38,781 nucleotides of DNA from Pseudomonas avellanae BPIC 631 (GCF_000444135.1 NZ_ATDK01000053.1:1-38781), one strand, 5' to 3'. Positions 19,309-28,542 are shown, counted from the stretch's first letter. Program-made: numbers and translations. Notes: generated by a model not told the origin, from the sequence alone.

Positions 19309-19627
19309 GGCACTACGCTCAGACCAACGAAGGAGAGCGAGACCTCTGTAGGAGCGGACCGGGCGACGCTTCGCTTGTCCGCGAAGACAGTGTGTCAGTC
19401 ATTGCATTCTCGGCGATCATAACGACCCCTTCGCGAACAAGTTCGCTCCCACGCCCTGCGGGCAGAGGCCCGAATGATGGAGCTTCTGTAGGAGCGGACT
19501 TGTCCGCGAAGACGGTAATTCAATCGATGTGACTTTCGGAGAATGTAGCGGCCCTTTCGCGAACAAGTTCGCTCCCACGCCCTGCGGACAGAAGCCCTGA
19601 CGCTCTACATCCACCTCTGAGCAAGCC
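19309..19627. repeat. Cluster of four REP elements in alternating orientation
   Basis: No gene is seen in this gap. Four REP units occur at about 19347-19386 (GTAGGAGCGGACCGGGCGACG then CTTGTCCGCGAAG), 19427-19460 (TTCGCGAACAAGTTCGCTCCCACG), 19487-19512 and 19553-19588. The first and third are in one orientation, the second and fourth in the other, forming two head-to-tail pairs with a period of about 130-140 bp. The cluster follows pyrC' and lies after the convergent TM2-protein gene, where it may act as a transcription or mRNA-decay barrier. Confidence 0.85.
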
Positions 19628-20032
19628 TCACCCGCGCCGGGCGTTCTTCATCGAGATCTGGTCATTCATTGTCCAGAAGTCATACAGAATGCCAACCAGA
19701 AACAATCCGCCCGTGCACAGGTAGATGATGCCGGTGATCCACTTGCCCTGGTACATGCGGTGTACGCCGAACAGGCCGAGGAAGGTCAGCAGGATCCACG
19801 CCAGGCTGTAATCGGTGGAACCTGGGGTGAAGCGCAGGTCGGCTTCGCGGTCCATCGACGGGATCAGGAACAGGTCGATCAGCCAGCCTATGCCGAACAG
19901 GCCGAAGGTGAAGAACCAGATAGTCCCGGTGACCGGCTTGCCATAGTAGAAACGGTGCGCACCGAGAAACCCGAAAATCCACATCAGGTAGCCCATGACC
20001 TTGCTGTGTGTGTCAGAACGATAGCCGTTCAT
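19628..20032 (-). CDS. TM2 domain-containing membrane protein
   Basis: A 134-residue inner-membrane protein made of two TM2 units. The first has GYLMWIFGFLGAHRFYYGK and the segment FFTFGLFGIGWLIDLFLIP. The second has LLTFLGLFGVHRMYQGK and the segment IIYLCTGGLFLVGILYDFW. The repeated G-x-x-G-x-H-R-x-Y-x-G-K pattern is diagnostic of the family. Its function is not known. The start at 20032 is chosen because AGAGGG lies seven to twelve bases upstream and because the in-frame extension to 20182 is not protein-like. It ends at a REP cluster and is transcribed divergently from the NlpC/P60 gene. Confidence 0.9.
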   Translation of the reverse strand: MNGYRSDTHSKVMGYLMWIFGFLGAHRFYYGKPVTGTIWFFTFGLFGIGWLIDLFLIPSMDREADLRFTPGSTDYSLAWILLTFLGLFGVHRMYQGKWITGIIYLCTGGLFLVGILYDFWTMNDQISMKNARRG

Positions 20033-20282
20033 TTTTACCCTCTTTGCGCTGATAGAAAAAAATACATAACAAATTTGTGACTTCGTTTCCCTATTCCGAC
20101 GTATGGCAAACGAGGCGGTTTCATGCCGCCAAGCCCTTGTCGTTAAAGGGATTGACGCGAAAAAAGAAAGAGTTTGTCGCATAAAACGTAATGATGCCAG
20201 TGTGATGCACTCGACAAATGGGGTCAGAATTTTCCAAAAAGCTGTTATAAAGTTGCGCGCTGACCACTATGAGCCTTGCCGA

Positions 20283-20963
20283 ATGCGTCCTCTTTTCAAG
20301 ACATGGCTAACCATTTGCCTTTTTATGCCACTGGCCGCCCACGCCACCAATCGTGAGCAACAACTTCCTGCGAGCTTCACGGGCTACACCGCCAAAAGTC
20401 ACTCTTCACCGGCACTCGCGACTCGCAATGCACCTCAGGAAGCCACACCAGTATCCCTTCAACCTAAAACCTCCCACGCCACTCAGAAGCCACTTTCCCG
20501 CAAAAACGCCAAGGCAGCCGCCTTGCAGGCGTCCATCGCGGCGCCTGCCAAACAGGGCAATGCTGTTGTAAAACGCGCCTTACAGGCTGTCGGTACACCG
20601 TATCGCTGGGGCGGCACCACGCCCGGCAAAGGTCTGGACTGCAGCGGGCTGGTCAAATATGCCTACACCGATGTTCGTGAAGTCGACCTGCCGCGCACGT
20701 CCAACGCAATGGCCCAGGGTCATGGCCAGACCGTGGACCGCAAGGACCTGAAGCGAGGTGACCTGCTGTTCTTCAACATCAAGAGCCGCAACATCAATCA
20801 TGTGGCTATCTACCTGGGCGACAACAAGTTCGTCCACGCGCCACGACGTGGCAAAGCTGTCACTGTCGATACGCTGAACAAACCGTACTGGAACAGTCAC
20901 TACAAGATCGCCAAGCGCGTTCTGCCCAAGCAGGCACCTCAGTTGCGCGTCGTTCAGCGCTGA
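20283..20963 (+). CDS. Secreted NlpC/P60 family peptidoglycan endopeptidase
   Basis: A 226-residue exported cysteine peptidase expected to cut peptide stems of peptidoglycan. It has a signal peptide (MRPLFKTWLTICLFMPLAAHA, likely cleaved after residue 21) and a low-complexity Ala/Lys/Thr/Pro linker (about 22-92). The NlpC/P60 domain (about 95-212) contains catalytic Cys120 (GLDCSGLVKYAY), His173 (INHVAIYLGD) and His185 (KFVHAPRRG). The start at 20283 is chosen because it directly begins the signal peptide. In-frame starts at 20103 and 20205 would bury it. There is no lipobox cysteine, so it is periplasmic rather than a lipoprotein. A strong terminator follows. Confidence 0.92.
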   Translation: MRPLFKTWLTICLFMPLAAHATNREQQLPASFTGYTAKSHSSPALATRNAPQEATPVSLQPKTSHATQKPLSRKNAKAAALQASIAAPAKQGNAVVKRALQAVGTPYRWGGTTPGKGLDCSGLVKYAYTDVREVDLPRTSNAMAQGHGQTVDRKDLKRGDLLFFNIKSRNINHVAIYLGDNKFVHAPRRGKAVTVDTLNKPYWNSHYKIAKRVLPKQAPQLRVVQR

Positions 20964-20980
20964 TCTGATCTTTGCCTGAC

Positions 20981-21018
20981 AAAAAGGGGCCCTGAATTCG
21001 TTCAGGGCCCCTTTTTTT
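20981..21018. terminator. Bidirectional rho-independent terminator between the NlpC/P60 gene and pilT
   Basis: A perfect 16-bp inverted repeat (AAAAAGGGGCCCTGAA / TTCAGGGGCCCTTTTT type arms at 20981-20996 and 21001-21016) encloses a TTCG tetraloop and is followed by a T run. The A run at its left side gives a U-tract on the other strand too. It therefore suits both convergent genes. Confidence 0.93.
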
Positions 21019-21050
21019 TATTTCCAAACGCTAGTCGCACTCGGCCAGCA

Positions 21051-22085
21051 TCAGAAGTTGTCCGGCACCTTGGCCCGCTCGCGAGCGCTTTCGCGGGTAA
21101 TCAGGCCGCGTTTCACCAGATCGGCCAGGCACATGTCCAGCGTCTGCATGCCCAATGAGCCGCCTGTTTGAATGGACGAATACATCTGCGCCACCTTGTC
21201 CTCGCGAATAAGGTTACGAATCGCCGGGGTGCCCATCATGATTTCATGCGCTGCCACGCGCCCACCGCCGACCTTCTTGAGCAGCGCCTGCGAAACAACC
21301 GCGTGCAGCGACTCGGACAGCATCGAGCGAATCATCGACTTTTCCTGCGCCGGGAACACATCGACGATCCGGTCGATGGTCTTGGCCGCCGAGGTGGTGT
21401 GCAGCGTGCCAAATACCAGGTGGCCGGTTTCGGCAGCAGTCAGCGCCAGACGAATGGTCTCCAGGTCACGCATCTCGCCGACCAGAATCACATCCGGGTC
21501 CTCACGCAGGGCCGAGCGCAGCGCTTCGGAAAACCCCAGCGTGTCACGGTGCACTTCGCGCTGGTTGACCAAGCACTTCTTGGACTCGTGAACGAATTCG
21601 ATAGGGTCTTCGATGGTCAGGATATGGTGATGCTTGTTGCAGTTGAGGTAGTCGATCATCGCCGCCAGGGTCGTCGACTTGCCTGAACCGGTCGGCCCGG
21701 TGACCAGAATCAGGCCGCGCGCTACGTCGGTAATCTTGCGAAACACACTGCCCATCCCCAAGTCTTCCATGCTGAGGATTTTCGACGGAATGGTCCGGAA
21801 TACCGCGCCCGCACCGCGATTCTGGTTGAATGCGTTGACCCGAAACCGCGCGACACCCGGCACTTCAAACGAAAAGTCGGTTTCCAGGCGCTCTTCAAAA
21901 TCCTGACGCTGCCGGTCGGTCATGATGTCGTAGATCAGCGCCTTGACCTCCTTGGCGTCCAGCGGGGGCAGGTTGATACGCCGCACATCGCCGTCCACGC
22001 GAATCATCGGTGGCAGACCTGCAGAGAGGTGCAAGTCCGACGCGCCCTGTTTGGCACTGAAGGCCAGCAGCTCGGTAATATCCAT
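21051..22085 (-). CDS. pilT: Type IV pilus retraction ATPase PilT
   Basis: A hexameric secretion-type AAA+ motor that depolymerises the pilus and powers twitching. The protein is 344 residues, the length of P. aeruginosa PilT. Visible motifs are the N-terminal MDITELLAFSAKQGASDLHL, Walker A GPTGSGKST, the Asp box (HILTIEDPIEFVH), Walker B ILVGEMRDLETI, the His box GHLVFGTLHTTSA and the C-terminal AIRNLIRE motif typical of PilT. The start at 22085 has GAGGAG about six bases upstream; an ATG at 22097 in frame is less well placed. In P. aeruginosa pilU follows pilT; here the next gene is unrelated and pilU is not in the window. Confidence 0.97.
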   Translation of the reverse strand: MDITELLAFSAKQGASDLHLSAGLPPMIRVDGDVRRINLPPLDAKEVKALIYDIMTDRQRQDFEERLETDFSFEVPGVARFRVNAFNQNRGAGAVFRTIPSKILSMEDLGMGSVFRKITDVARGLILVTGPTGSGKSTTLAAMIDYLNCNKHHHILTIEDPIEFVHESKKCLVNQREVHRDTLGFSEALRSALREDPDVILVGEMRDLETIRLALTAAETGHLVFGTLHTTSAAKTIDRIVDVFPAQEKSMIRSMLSESLHAVVSQALLKKVGGGRVAAHEIMMGTPAIRNLIREDKVAQMYSSIQTGGSLGMQTLDMCLADLVKRGLITRESARERAKVPDNF

Positions 22086-22140
22086 ACAGCTCCTCAATCA
22101 CATAGAATGCCGCAGACCTTAGCCTTGCTGGCGTAAATCA

Positions 22141-22827
22141 ATGTCCACGATAGCAGCGAACATTTCAACGCTCGAACAGCGAATTCGCGACGCAGCCCTC
22201 GCGGCCAAGCGTGATCCGGTGTCCGTAGGCCTGCTGGCGGTGAGTAAAACCAAGCCTGCCGGCGACCTGCGTGAAGCTTACACCGCAGGCCTGCGTGACT
22301 TTGGCGAAAATTATTTACAGGAAGCACTGGGCAAACAGCTCGAACTGGCCGACCTGCCCTTGTGCTGGCACTTCATCGGCCCCATTCAGTCGAACAAGAC
22401 GCGCGCTATCGCCGAGAACTTCGCCTGGGTACATTCCGTGGATCGCCTGAAAATTGCTCAACGCCTGTCCGAGCAGCGCCCCGAAAGCCTGGAGCCGCTG
22501 AACATCTGCATTCAGGTGAACGTCAGCGGCGAGGCCAGCAAGTCCGGCTGTGCGCCTCAAGACCTGCCAGCACTGGCCGCCGCCATCAGCGCCTTGCCGC
22601 GATTGAAGCTGCGCGGCCTGATGGCCATTCCCGAGCCTACAGACGACCCAGCGGCTCAGGCGGCATCGTTCGCTGCCGTGCGTACCTTGCAGGCGCAGTT
22701 GAACCTGCCACTCGATACACTTTCCATGGGCATGAGCCACGACCTGGAAGCCGCCATTGCACAAGGCGCAACCTGGGTGCGGATCGGCACGGCCCTTTTT
22801 GGCGCCCGCGACTATGGGCAGCCATGA
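22141..22827 (+). CDS. yggS: Pyridoxal phosphate homeostasis protein YggS (PLPBP/COG0325)
   Basis: A 228-residue PLP-binding alanine racemase-like barrel without racemase activity, involved in vitamin B6 and amino-acid balance. The PLP lysine is Lys36 in LLAVSKTKPAGDLREAY. Other family marks are DFGENYLQEALGKQ, WHFIGPIQSNKT and the phosphate-binding end LSMGMSHDLEAAI...GATWVRIGTALFG. It is divergent from pilT across 55 bp and precedes proC by about 50 bp; the yggS-proC-yggT order is a widely conserved group. Confidence 0.95.
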   Translation: MSTIAANISTLEQRIRDAALAAKRDPVSVGLLAVSKTKPAGDLREAYTAGLRDFGENYLQEALGKQLELADLPLCWHFIGPIQSNKTRAIAENFAWVHSVDRLKIAQRLSEQRPESLEPLNICIQVNVSGEASKSGCAPQDLPALAAAISALPRLKLRGLMAIPEPTDDPAAQAASFAAVRTLQAQLNLPLDTLSMGMSHDLEAAIAQGATWVRIGTALFGARDYGQP

Positions 22828-22879
22828 CTTTGCACACACTGAATTTGCCTACTCTGAATCTGCCCACAAGGCCCCCCTC

Positions 22880-23698
22880 ATGAGCAAGACTCGTATCGCC
22901 TTCGTCGGCGCCGGAAACATGGCTGCCAGCCTGATCGGCGGCCTGCGCGCACAGGGCGTGGAAGCATCGCTGATCTGCGCCAGTGCGCCGGGTGCCGAAA
23001 CCCGTGAGCGCATTTCCACTGAACACGGCATCGAGGTGTTCGCCGACAACGCCGAGGCCGTCAAAGGGGCCGACGTCGTGGTACTGGCCGTCAAACCGCA
23101 GATGATGAAAAGCGTCTGCCAGGCACTCAAGGCCAGCCTTGACGCTCATCAACTGATTGTCTCGGTAGCGGCGGGTATCACCTGTGCCAGCCTGAACCAG
23201 TGGCTGGGCGACCAGCCTGTGGTGCGCTGCATGCCCAACACCCCTTCGCTGTTGCGTCAGGGTGCCAGCGGTCTGTATGCGACCGAAAAGGTTTCGCCAA
23301 CACAACGCGAGCAGGCCGAGCAATTGCTGTCGGCCGTTGGCGTGGCAGTCTGGGTCGAGCAGGAAAAACACATGGATGCCGTGACAGCAGTGTCCGGCAG
23401 CGGCCCTGCCTACTTCTTTCTGATGATGGAAGCGATGACCGCGGCAGGCGTAAAGCTGGGCCTGCCGGAAAACATCGCCAAAAAACTCACCCTGCAAACC
23501 GCGCTGGGCTCGGCCTTGATGGCCTCCGGCAGTGAGTTGGGTGCAGGAGAATTGCGTCGCCGTGTGACCTCGCCGGGCGGGACCACCGAAGCTGCGATCA
23601 AGGCCTTTCAGGCCGGCGGCTTCGAGGCGCTGGTAGAAACAGCACTGACCGCCGCAGACCACCGTGCAGCCGAGCTGGCTGAGCAACTGGGCAAATAA
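22880..23698 (+). CDS. proC: Pyrroline-5-carboxylate reductase
   Basis: NAD(P)H-dependent reduction of pyrroline-5-carboxylate to proline, the last step of proline synthesis. The 272-residue product begins with the Rossmann motif IAFVGAGNMAASLIGGL. It has the substrate-site segments VVVLAVKPQMM, RCMPNTPSLL and the signature SGSGPAYFFLMMEAMTAAGV, then LRRRVTSPGGTTEAAI. The start at 22880 is taken because homologues begin just before the Rossmann strand; an in-frame ATG at 22757 would overlap yggS and add 41 unlike residues. Confidence 0.96.
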   Translation: MSKTRIAFVGAGNMAASLIGGLRAQGVEASLICASAPGAETRERISTEHGIEVFADNAEAVKGADVVVLAVKPQMMKSVCQALKASLDAHQLIVSVAAGITCASLNQWLGDQPVVRCMPNTPSLLRQGASGLYATEKVSPTQREQAEQLLSAVGVAVWVEQEKHMDAVTAVSGSGPAYFFLMMEAMTAAGVKLGLPENIAKKLTLQTALGSALMASGSELGAGELRRRVTSPGGTTEAAIKAFQAGGFEALVETALTAADHRAAELAEQLGK

Positions 23699-23723
23699 TT
23701 TTCAGGCTTTCTGGAGCAGATTG

Positions 23724-24314
23724 ATGATCGGATTGAACACCGCTGCAATTTACGTCCTGCAAACGCTCGGCAGTCTGTACCTGCTGATCATCCTGTTGCG
23801 CTTCGTGCTGCAACTGGTGCGGGCCAACTTCTATAACCCGCTGTGCCAGTTCATCGTGCGCGCCACCCAGCCGCTGCTCAAGCCTCTGCGACGCATCATT
23901 CCGAGCCTGTTCGGCCTGGACATGTCGTCACTGGTGCTGGCGATCATCGTGCAGATGATCCTGATGGCGCTGACCCTGCTGCTGATGTTCGGCACCACCG
24001 GCGACCCGCTGCACCTGCTGCTCTGGTCGATCATTGGCGTGACGGCGCTGTTCCTGAAAATATTCTTCTTTGCCCTGATCATCAGCGTGATCCTGTCGTG
24101 GGTCGCACCGGGCAGCCACAACCCCGGCGCAGAGCTGGTCAACCAGATCTGCGAGCCCGCCCTGGCACCGTTCCGCAAGATCGTCCCGAACCTGGGCGGC
24201 CTGGATATCTCGCCGATCCTGGCATTCCTGGTGCTCAAACTGCTCGACATGCTGGTCATCAACAACCTCGCCGCCATGAGCAACATGCCGGACGTGTTGC
24301 GGTTGTTGATGTAA
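23724..24314 (+). CDS. yggT: YggT family integral membrane protein
   Basis: A 196-residue protein with two YggT repeats of about 90 residues. Each consists of hydrophobic helices followed by a PLL(K/A)P-like amphipathic stretch: CQFIVRATQPLLKPLRRIIP in the first and LVNQICEPALAPFRKIVPNLG in the second. Each repeat is followed by GLDMSSLVLAI or GLDISPILAFL. The function is unsettled; the family is linked with osmotic stress and membrane-protein assembly in various bacteria. CTGGAG at 23711-23716 supports the start at 23724. It lies 25 bp after proC in one operon. Confidence 0.93.
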   Translation: MIGLNTAAIYVLQTLGSLYLLIILLRFVLQLVRANFYNPLCQFIVRATQPLLKPLRRIIPSLFGLDMSSLVLAIIVQMILMALTLLLMFGTTGDPLHLLLWSIIGVTALFLKIFFFALIISVILSWVAPGSHNPGAELVNQICEPALAPFRKIVPNLGGLDISPILAFLVLKLLDMLVINNLAAMSNMPDVLRLLM

Positions 24315-24324
24315 GCGAAGTTCT

Positions 24325-24515
24325 GTAACTATCGCGCCGACGCTGGAGCGTGCGGAACGATAATCTCAATTATCGTGCGACGCTCCGCGTCGCATGCCGT
24401 TCTGGACGCTCTGCGTCCTATCCTGAATGCGCGGCGCGGCGCAGATCTGTGACGCAGAGCGTCACGCAATGCATTCCCACGCTGGAGCATAGGAACGATA
24501 ATCTCAACTATCGTG
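24325..24515. repeat. P. syringae-type extragenic palindromic repeat block between yggT and metX
   Basis: This gap contains GACGCTGGAGCGTGCGGAACGATAATCTCAATTATCGTGCGACGCTCCGCGTCGC at about 24339-24393 (written here as a description of position and arms, not as a gene), then GGACGCTCTGCGTCC at about 24405-24419. Further on come GTGACGCAGAGCGTCAC, a CCCACGCTGG arm and another CGATAATCTCAACTATCG. The same modules occur at 2698-2960 and 38640-38781. No coding frame of note is present. Confidence 0.82.
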
Positions 24516-24603
24516 CCGTCAATTTGCGCCTCACAACATCCCTTATTGCCGCTGCCCCCCGCGGTCTTTAGACTTACGCCTCATTCAAGCGAGAGCAGGG
24601 TCG

Positions 24604-25743
24604 ATGCCCACGGTATTCCCCCACGATTCTGTCGGACTGGTCACACCGCAAACGGCGCATTTCAGCGAGCCTCTGGCGCTGGCCTGCGGTCGTTCGTTGC
24701 CAGCCTATGACCTGATTTACGAAACCTACGGTCAGCTCAACGCTGCACGCAGCAATGCCGTGCTGATCTGCCACGCGCTGTCCGGGCATCATCATGCCGC
24801 AGGCTTTCACAGCGCCGACGACCGTAAACCCGGCTGGTGGGACAGTTGCATTGGTCCCGGCAAGCCTATCGACACAGACAAATTCTTCGTCGTCAGCCTC
24901 AACAATCTGGGCGGCTGCAACGGTTCCACTGGCCCAAGCAGTATCGACCCGGACACCGGCAAGCCGTTCGGGGCCAATTTCCCGGTCGTGACCGTGGAAG
25001 ACTGGGTCAACAGCCAGGCCCGGCTGGCTGATGTGCTTAACATCGACACATGGGCGGCGGTGATTGGCGGCAGTCTGGGCGGCATGCAGGCGCTGCAATG
25101 GACCATCAGTTACCCGGATCGCGTGCGCCATTGCCTGGCAATCGCCTCGGCCCCCAAGCTGTCGGCGCAGAACATCGCCTTCAACGAAGTGGCGCGCCAG
25201 GCGATTCTCACCGACCCGGAGTTCCACGGCGGTTCGTTCCAGGAGCGCGGCGTGATCCCCAAGCGCGGCCTGATGCTGGCGCGGATGGTCGGGCACATCA
25301 CCTACCTGTCGGACGACTCGATGGGCGAAAAATTCGGCCGTGGCCTGAAGAGCGAGAAGCTCAATTACGATTTCCACAGCGTCGAGTTTCAGGTCGAAAG
25401 CTACCTGCGTTATCAAGGTGAAGAGTTTTCCGGGCGTTTCGACGCCAATACCTACCTGTTGATGACCAAAGCGCTGGATTACTTCGACCCTGCCGCCAAC
25501 TTCAACGACGACCTGGCCAAGACGTTCGCCAACGCCACCGCCAGATTCTGCGTGATGTCGTTCACTACCGACTGGCGTTTCTCGCCGGCCCGTTCGCGGG
25601 AGCTGGTGGACGCGCTGATGGCCGCACGCAAGGACGTCTGCTACCTGGAAATCGACGCGCCCCAAGGGCACGACGCCTTCCTGATCCCGATTCCGCGCTA
25701 CTTGCAGGCTTTCGGTAATTACATGAACCGAATTTCGTTGTGA
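24604..25743 (+). CDS. metX: Homoserine O-acyltransferase MetX
   Basis: Alpha/beta-hydrolase enzyme that acylates homoserine for methionine synthesis. Its 379 residues carry the nucleophile elbow [15 protein letters not shown] with Ser157, the acidic-site region [20 protein letters not shown] and the catalytic His in [11 protein letters not shown] (about residue 356). Early motifs are [13 protein letters not shown] and [13 protein letters not shown]. Pseudomonas MetX proteins have been assigned succinyl rather than acetyl transfer; the sequence read here does not settle that. metW follows after seven bases, the usual pairing in proteobacteria. Confidence 0.95.
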   Translation: MPTVFPHDSVGLVTPQTAHFSEPLALACGRSLPAYDLIYETYGQLNAARSNAVLICHALSGHHHAAGFHSADDRKPGWWDSCIGPGKPIDTDKFFVVSLNNLGGCNGSTGPSSIDPDTGKPFGANFPVVTVEDWVNSQARLADVLNIDTWAAVIGGSLGGMQALQWTISYPDRVRHCLAIASAPKLSAQNIAFNEVARQAILTDPEFHGGSFQERGVIPKRGLMLARMVGHITYLSDDSMGEKFGRGLKSEKLNYDFHSVEFQVESYLRYQGEEFSGRFDANTYLLMTKALDYFDPAANFNDDLAKTFANATARFCVMSFTTDWRFSPARSRELVDALMAARKDVCYLEIDAPQGHDAFLIPIPRYLQAFGNYMNRISL

Positions 25744-25750
25744 GGACGTC

Positions 25751-26371
25751 ATGAGAGCCGATCTGGAAATCATCCAGGAATGGATCCCCGCAGGCAGCCG
25801 CGTGCTCGACCTGGGTTGCGGCGACGGCGAATTGCTGACCTGGCTGCGTGACCACAAGCAAGTCACCGGCTACGGGCTGGAAAACGACGCGGCCAACATT
25901 GCCGAGTGCGTGGCCAAGGGCATCAACGTTATCGAGCAGGACCTCGACAAGGGGCTGGGCAACTTTGCCAGCAACAGCTTTGACGTGGTGGTCATGACCC
26001 AGGCCCTGCAAGCGGTGCATTACCCGGACCGAATCCTCGACGAGATGCTGCGCGTCGGGCGCCAGTGCATCATCACCTTCCCGAACTTCGGCCATTGGCG
26101 CTGCCGCTGGTATCTGGCGAGCAAAGGCCGCATGCCGGTGTCGGATTTCCTGCCGTACACCTGGTACAACACGCCGAACATCCACTTCTGTACCTTCGGC
26201 GACTTCGAAGAACTGTGCCGCGAGCGCGACGCACAGGTGCTCGACAGGCTGGCGGTCGATCAGCAACACCGTCACGGCTGGGCCAGCAAACTGTGGCCCA
26301 ATCTGCTCGGCGAAATCGGCATCTACCGGGTCACCAGCCCAGGCCTGACGGACCACCAGATTGCCATTTAA
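25751..26371 (+). CDS. metW: Methionine biosynthesis protein MetW (methyltransferase-like)
   Basis: A 206-residue protein with a class I SAM-binding fold. The glycine-rich motif is SRVLDLGCGDGELLTWL, followed by GYGLENDAANIAECVAKGIN and VVMTQALQAVHYPDRILDEML. Near the middle is ITFPNFGHWRCRWYLASKGRMP, typical of MetW. MetW accompanies MetX and is needed for, or stimulates, homoserine acylation in several proteobacteria; its own methyl substrate is not established. It begins seven bases after metX. Confidence 0.93.
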   Translation: MRADLEIIQEWIPAGSRVLDLGCGDGELLTWLRDHKQVTGYGLENDAANIAECVAKGINVIEQDLDKGLGNFASNSFDVVVMTQALQAVHYPDRILDEMLRVGRQCIITFPNFGHWRCRWYLASKGRMPVSDFLPYTWYNTPNIHFCTFGDFEELCRERDAQVLDRLAVDQQHRHGWASKLWPNLLGEIGIYRVTSPGLTDHQIAI

Positions 26372-26401
26372 CCGATCGTTTTCACGCACCACGACAGGCC
26401 A

Positions 26402-26998
26402 ATGATGAACCTCACCCAACTCGTACTGGCCAGCCACAACGGCGGCAAACTCAAAGAACTTCAGGCCATGCTCGGCGGCAGCGTGACGCTGCGCTCGGTC
26501 AGCGAGTTCAGCCTGGTGGAGCCGGAAGAGACCGGCCTGTCGTTCGTTGAAAACGCGATCCTCAAGGCGCGCAATGCCTCACGCCTGTCCGGCCTGCCCG
26601 CACTGGCCGATGACTCGGGGCTGGCGGTGGACTTTCTCGGCGGCGCGCCGGGCATCTATTCCGCACGCTACGCCGACGGCAAAGGTGACGCGGCCAACAA
26701 CGCCAAATTGCTGGAAGCGCTCAAAGACGTGCCGGACGAGCAGCGTGGCGCGCAGTTCGTTTGTGTATTGGCGCTGGTGCGTCACGCCGACGACCCGCTG
26801 CCGATCCTCTGCGAAGGCCTGTGGCATGGGCGCATCCTGCACGCTGCCAGCGGCGAGCACGGTTTTGGCTACGACCCGCTGTTCTGGGTGCCGGAGCGCA
26901 ACTGCTCCAGCGCCGAACTCGGCCCGAGCGAGAAAAACCAGCTCAGCCATCGCGCCCGCGCCATGGTCCTGTTGCGCCAACGCCTGGGTCTGCAATGA
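26402..26998 (+). CDS. rdgB: Non-canonical purine NTP pyrophosphatase, RdgB/HAM1 family
   Basis: Hydrolyses dITP, ITP and XTP to monophosphates, keeping deaminated purines out of DNA and RNA. The product is 198 residues, the normal length. Motifs are the N-terminal [45 protein letters not shown] (in part; Asp-Asp-Ser is the metal/base-catalysis segment), [24 protein letters not shown] and the terminal [15 protein letters not shown]. It starts 30 bp after metW and its TGA overlaps the hemW ATG by three bases (ATGA). Confidence 0.95.
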   Translation: MMNLTQLVLASHNGGKLKELQAMLGGSVTLRSVSEFSLVEPEETGLSFVENAILKARNASRLSGLPALADDSGLAVDFLGGAPGIYSARYADGKGDAANNAKLLEALKDVPDEQRGAQFVCVLALVRHADDPLPILCEGLWHGRILHAASGEHGFGYDPLFWVPERNCSSAELGPSEKNQLSHRARAMVLLRQRLGLQ

Positions 26999-28209
26999 CC
27001 CACGATTCGCCTGCGCAGCCGCTGTTTCTCGGCGAGAGCGGTTTCTCGTCAGAGATGCCACGCCCTGCACTGCCGCACCTGCCCCCGCTGTCGCTGTATA
27101 TACACATTCCGTGGTGCGTGCGCAAATGCCCGTACTGCGACTTCAATTCGCACACCGCAAGCCCCGTGCTGCCGGAACAGGAATACGTCGACGCGCTGCT
27201 CGCCGATCTGGACCTCGACCTGCCGCACGTCTACGGCCGTGAACTGCAATCGATCTTCTTCGGTGGCGGCACGCCAAGCCTGTTCAGCGCCGATGCGCTG
27301 GGCCGTTTGCTGCGAGGCGTCGAACAACGTATCCGCTTTGCCAGCGACATCGAGATCACCCTGGAAGCCAACCCCGGCACCTTTGAACAGGCAAAATTCA
27401 GCGCCTATCGCGGTCTGGGAATCAATCGGCTGTCCATCGGCATTCAGAGCTTTCAGGAATCCAAACTCAAGGCGCTGGGCCGTATCCACAACGGCGACGA
27501 AGCGATTCGCGCCGCCGACATGGCGCGTCAGGCCGGTTTCGACAACTTCAACCTGGACCTGATGCACGGCCTGCCGGACCAGTCCCAGGACGAGGCGCTG
27601 GACGATCTGCGCCAGGCCATCGCCCTCGCGCCGACGCACCTGTCCTGGTATCAACTGACCCTGGAACCCAACACCGTCTTCTGGAATCAGCCGCCGGTTT
27701 TGCCGGAAGACGACATTCTTTGGGACATCCAGGAAACCGGACAGCAGTTGCTGGCCACTCAGGGGTACGCGCAGTACGAAGTGTCGGCCTATGCGCAACC
27801 CGGGAAACCGGCGCGGCATAACCTCAACTATTGGGCGTTCGGGGATTTTATCGGGATCGGCGCAGGTGCACATGGCAAGTTGAGCCATCCGGACGGGCGC
27901 ATTATTCGTACCTGGAAGACCCGGTTACCCAAGGATTACCTGAACCCCGACAAGCCTTTTCAGGCCGGGGCAAAGCTGTTGTCGCTGGATGAATTGCCGT
28001 TTGAATTCCTGATGAACGCATTGCGACTGACAAATGGTGTGGACGCTGCGTTATTTCGGGAAAGAACGGGTCTAAGCCTCGATTCGCTCGCCGAGGCACG
28101 CAGGCAAGCCGAACAAAAAGGCCTGCTGCATGAAGATCCGGCACGCCTGATCGCGACCCCGCAAGGCCAACTGTTCCTCAATGACTTGCTGCAATATTTT
28201 CTGATCTAA
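26995..28209 (+). CDS. hemW: Radical SAM heme chaperone HemW (formerly HemN-like)
   Basis: A 404-residue radical SAM protein. The cluster motif is Cys41-x3-Cys45-x2-Cys48-x-Phe50 ([15 protein letters not shown]). The Phe after the third Cys is the mark of HemW rather than the CxxxCxxCxC of oxygen-independent coproporphyrinogen oxidase HemN. Other segments are [28 protein letters not shown] and the C-terminal HemN_C domain ([17 protein letters not shown]). HemW binds heme and delivers it to target proteins. The ATG at 26995 overlaps the rdgB stop; a later ATG at 27055 is an alternative start. Confidence 0.93.
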   Translation: MTHDSPAQPLFLGESGFSSEMPRPALPHLPPLSLYIHIPWCVRKCPYCDFNSHTASPVLPEQEYVDALLADLDLDLPHVYGRELQSIFFGGGTPSLFSADALGRLLRGVEQRIRFASDIEITLEANPGTFEQAKFSAYRGLGINRLSIGIQSFQESKLKALGRIHNGDEAIRAADMARQAGFDNFNLDLMHGLPDQSQDEALDDLRQAIALAPTHLSWYQLTLEPNTVFWNQPPVLPEDDILWDIQETGQQLLATQGYAQYEVSAYAQPGKPARHNLNYWAFGDFIGIGAGAHGKLSHPDGRIIRTWKTRLPKDYLNPDKPFQAGAKLLSLDELPFEFLMNALRLTNGVDAALFRERTGLSLDSLAEARRQAEQKGLLHEDPARLIATPQGQLFLNDLLQYFLI

Positions 28210-28218
28210 GGACCCTGC

Positions 28219-28542
28219 ATGGATTTCGTACTCGACCTGCTCGCCACCGTTTCGCGCTGGAGTCGCAGCAATCTTTCGGAAATCGCCCTCGCACTGGTGG
28301 GCTGCCTGCTGGTGCTGTTCGGCTCGGACATCAAAGGCTGGCTGGAGCAACGCATCAGCGGCATCACCGGCGCCCTGCGCATCCCGCTCATCGCCCTGCT
28401 CTGCGCCGTCGGCAGCGGCGCAGCACTGATCTACGCCACACCGTGGGTGGTGCGCGGCCTCAGCCAGTTCAACAACTACAGCCTGGCACCGGTGCTGTTG
28501 GTAGTACTGGTGTTGATCGGGGTGATTGCGGACAGGAAGTAA
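28219..28542 (+). CDS. DUF3392 family small membrane protein
   Basis: A 107-residue protein with three hydrophobic segments: about 22-36 (EIALALVGCLLVLFG), 55-75 (LIALLCAVGSGAALIYA) and 88-104 (LAPVLLVVLVLIGVIAD). It matches my memory of DUF3392 proteins found after hemW in pseudomonads. Function unknown. It starts nine bases after hemW, so it is probably the last gene of the metX-metW-rdgB-hemW run. Confidence 0.8.
   Translation: MDFVLDLLATVSRWSRSNLSEIALALVGCLLVLFGSDIKGWLEQRISGITGALRIPLIALLCAVGSGAALIYATPWVVRGLSQFNNYSLAPVLLVVLVLIGVIADRK

Noticed and set aside
20103..20282. 60-residue N-terminal extension of the NlpC/P60 protein
   Set aside because: It would place the obvious signal peptide in the interior of the protein.
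24574..25866. Minus-strand open frame of 430 codons opposite metX
   Set aside because: Antisense shadow of MetX, whose catalytic Ser, Asp and His motifs are intact on the plus strand.
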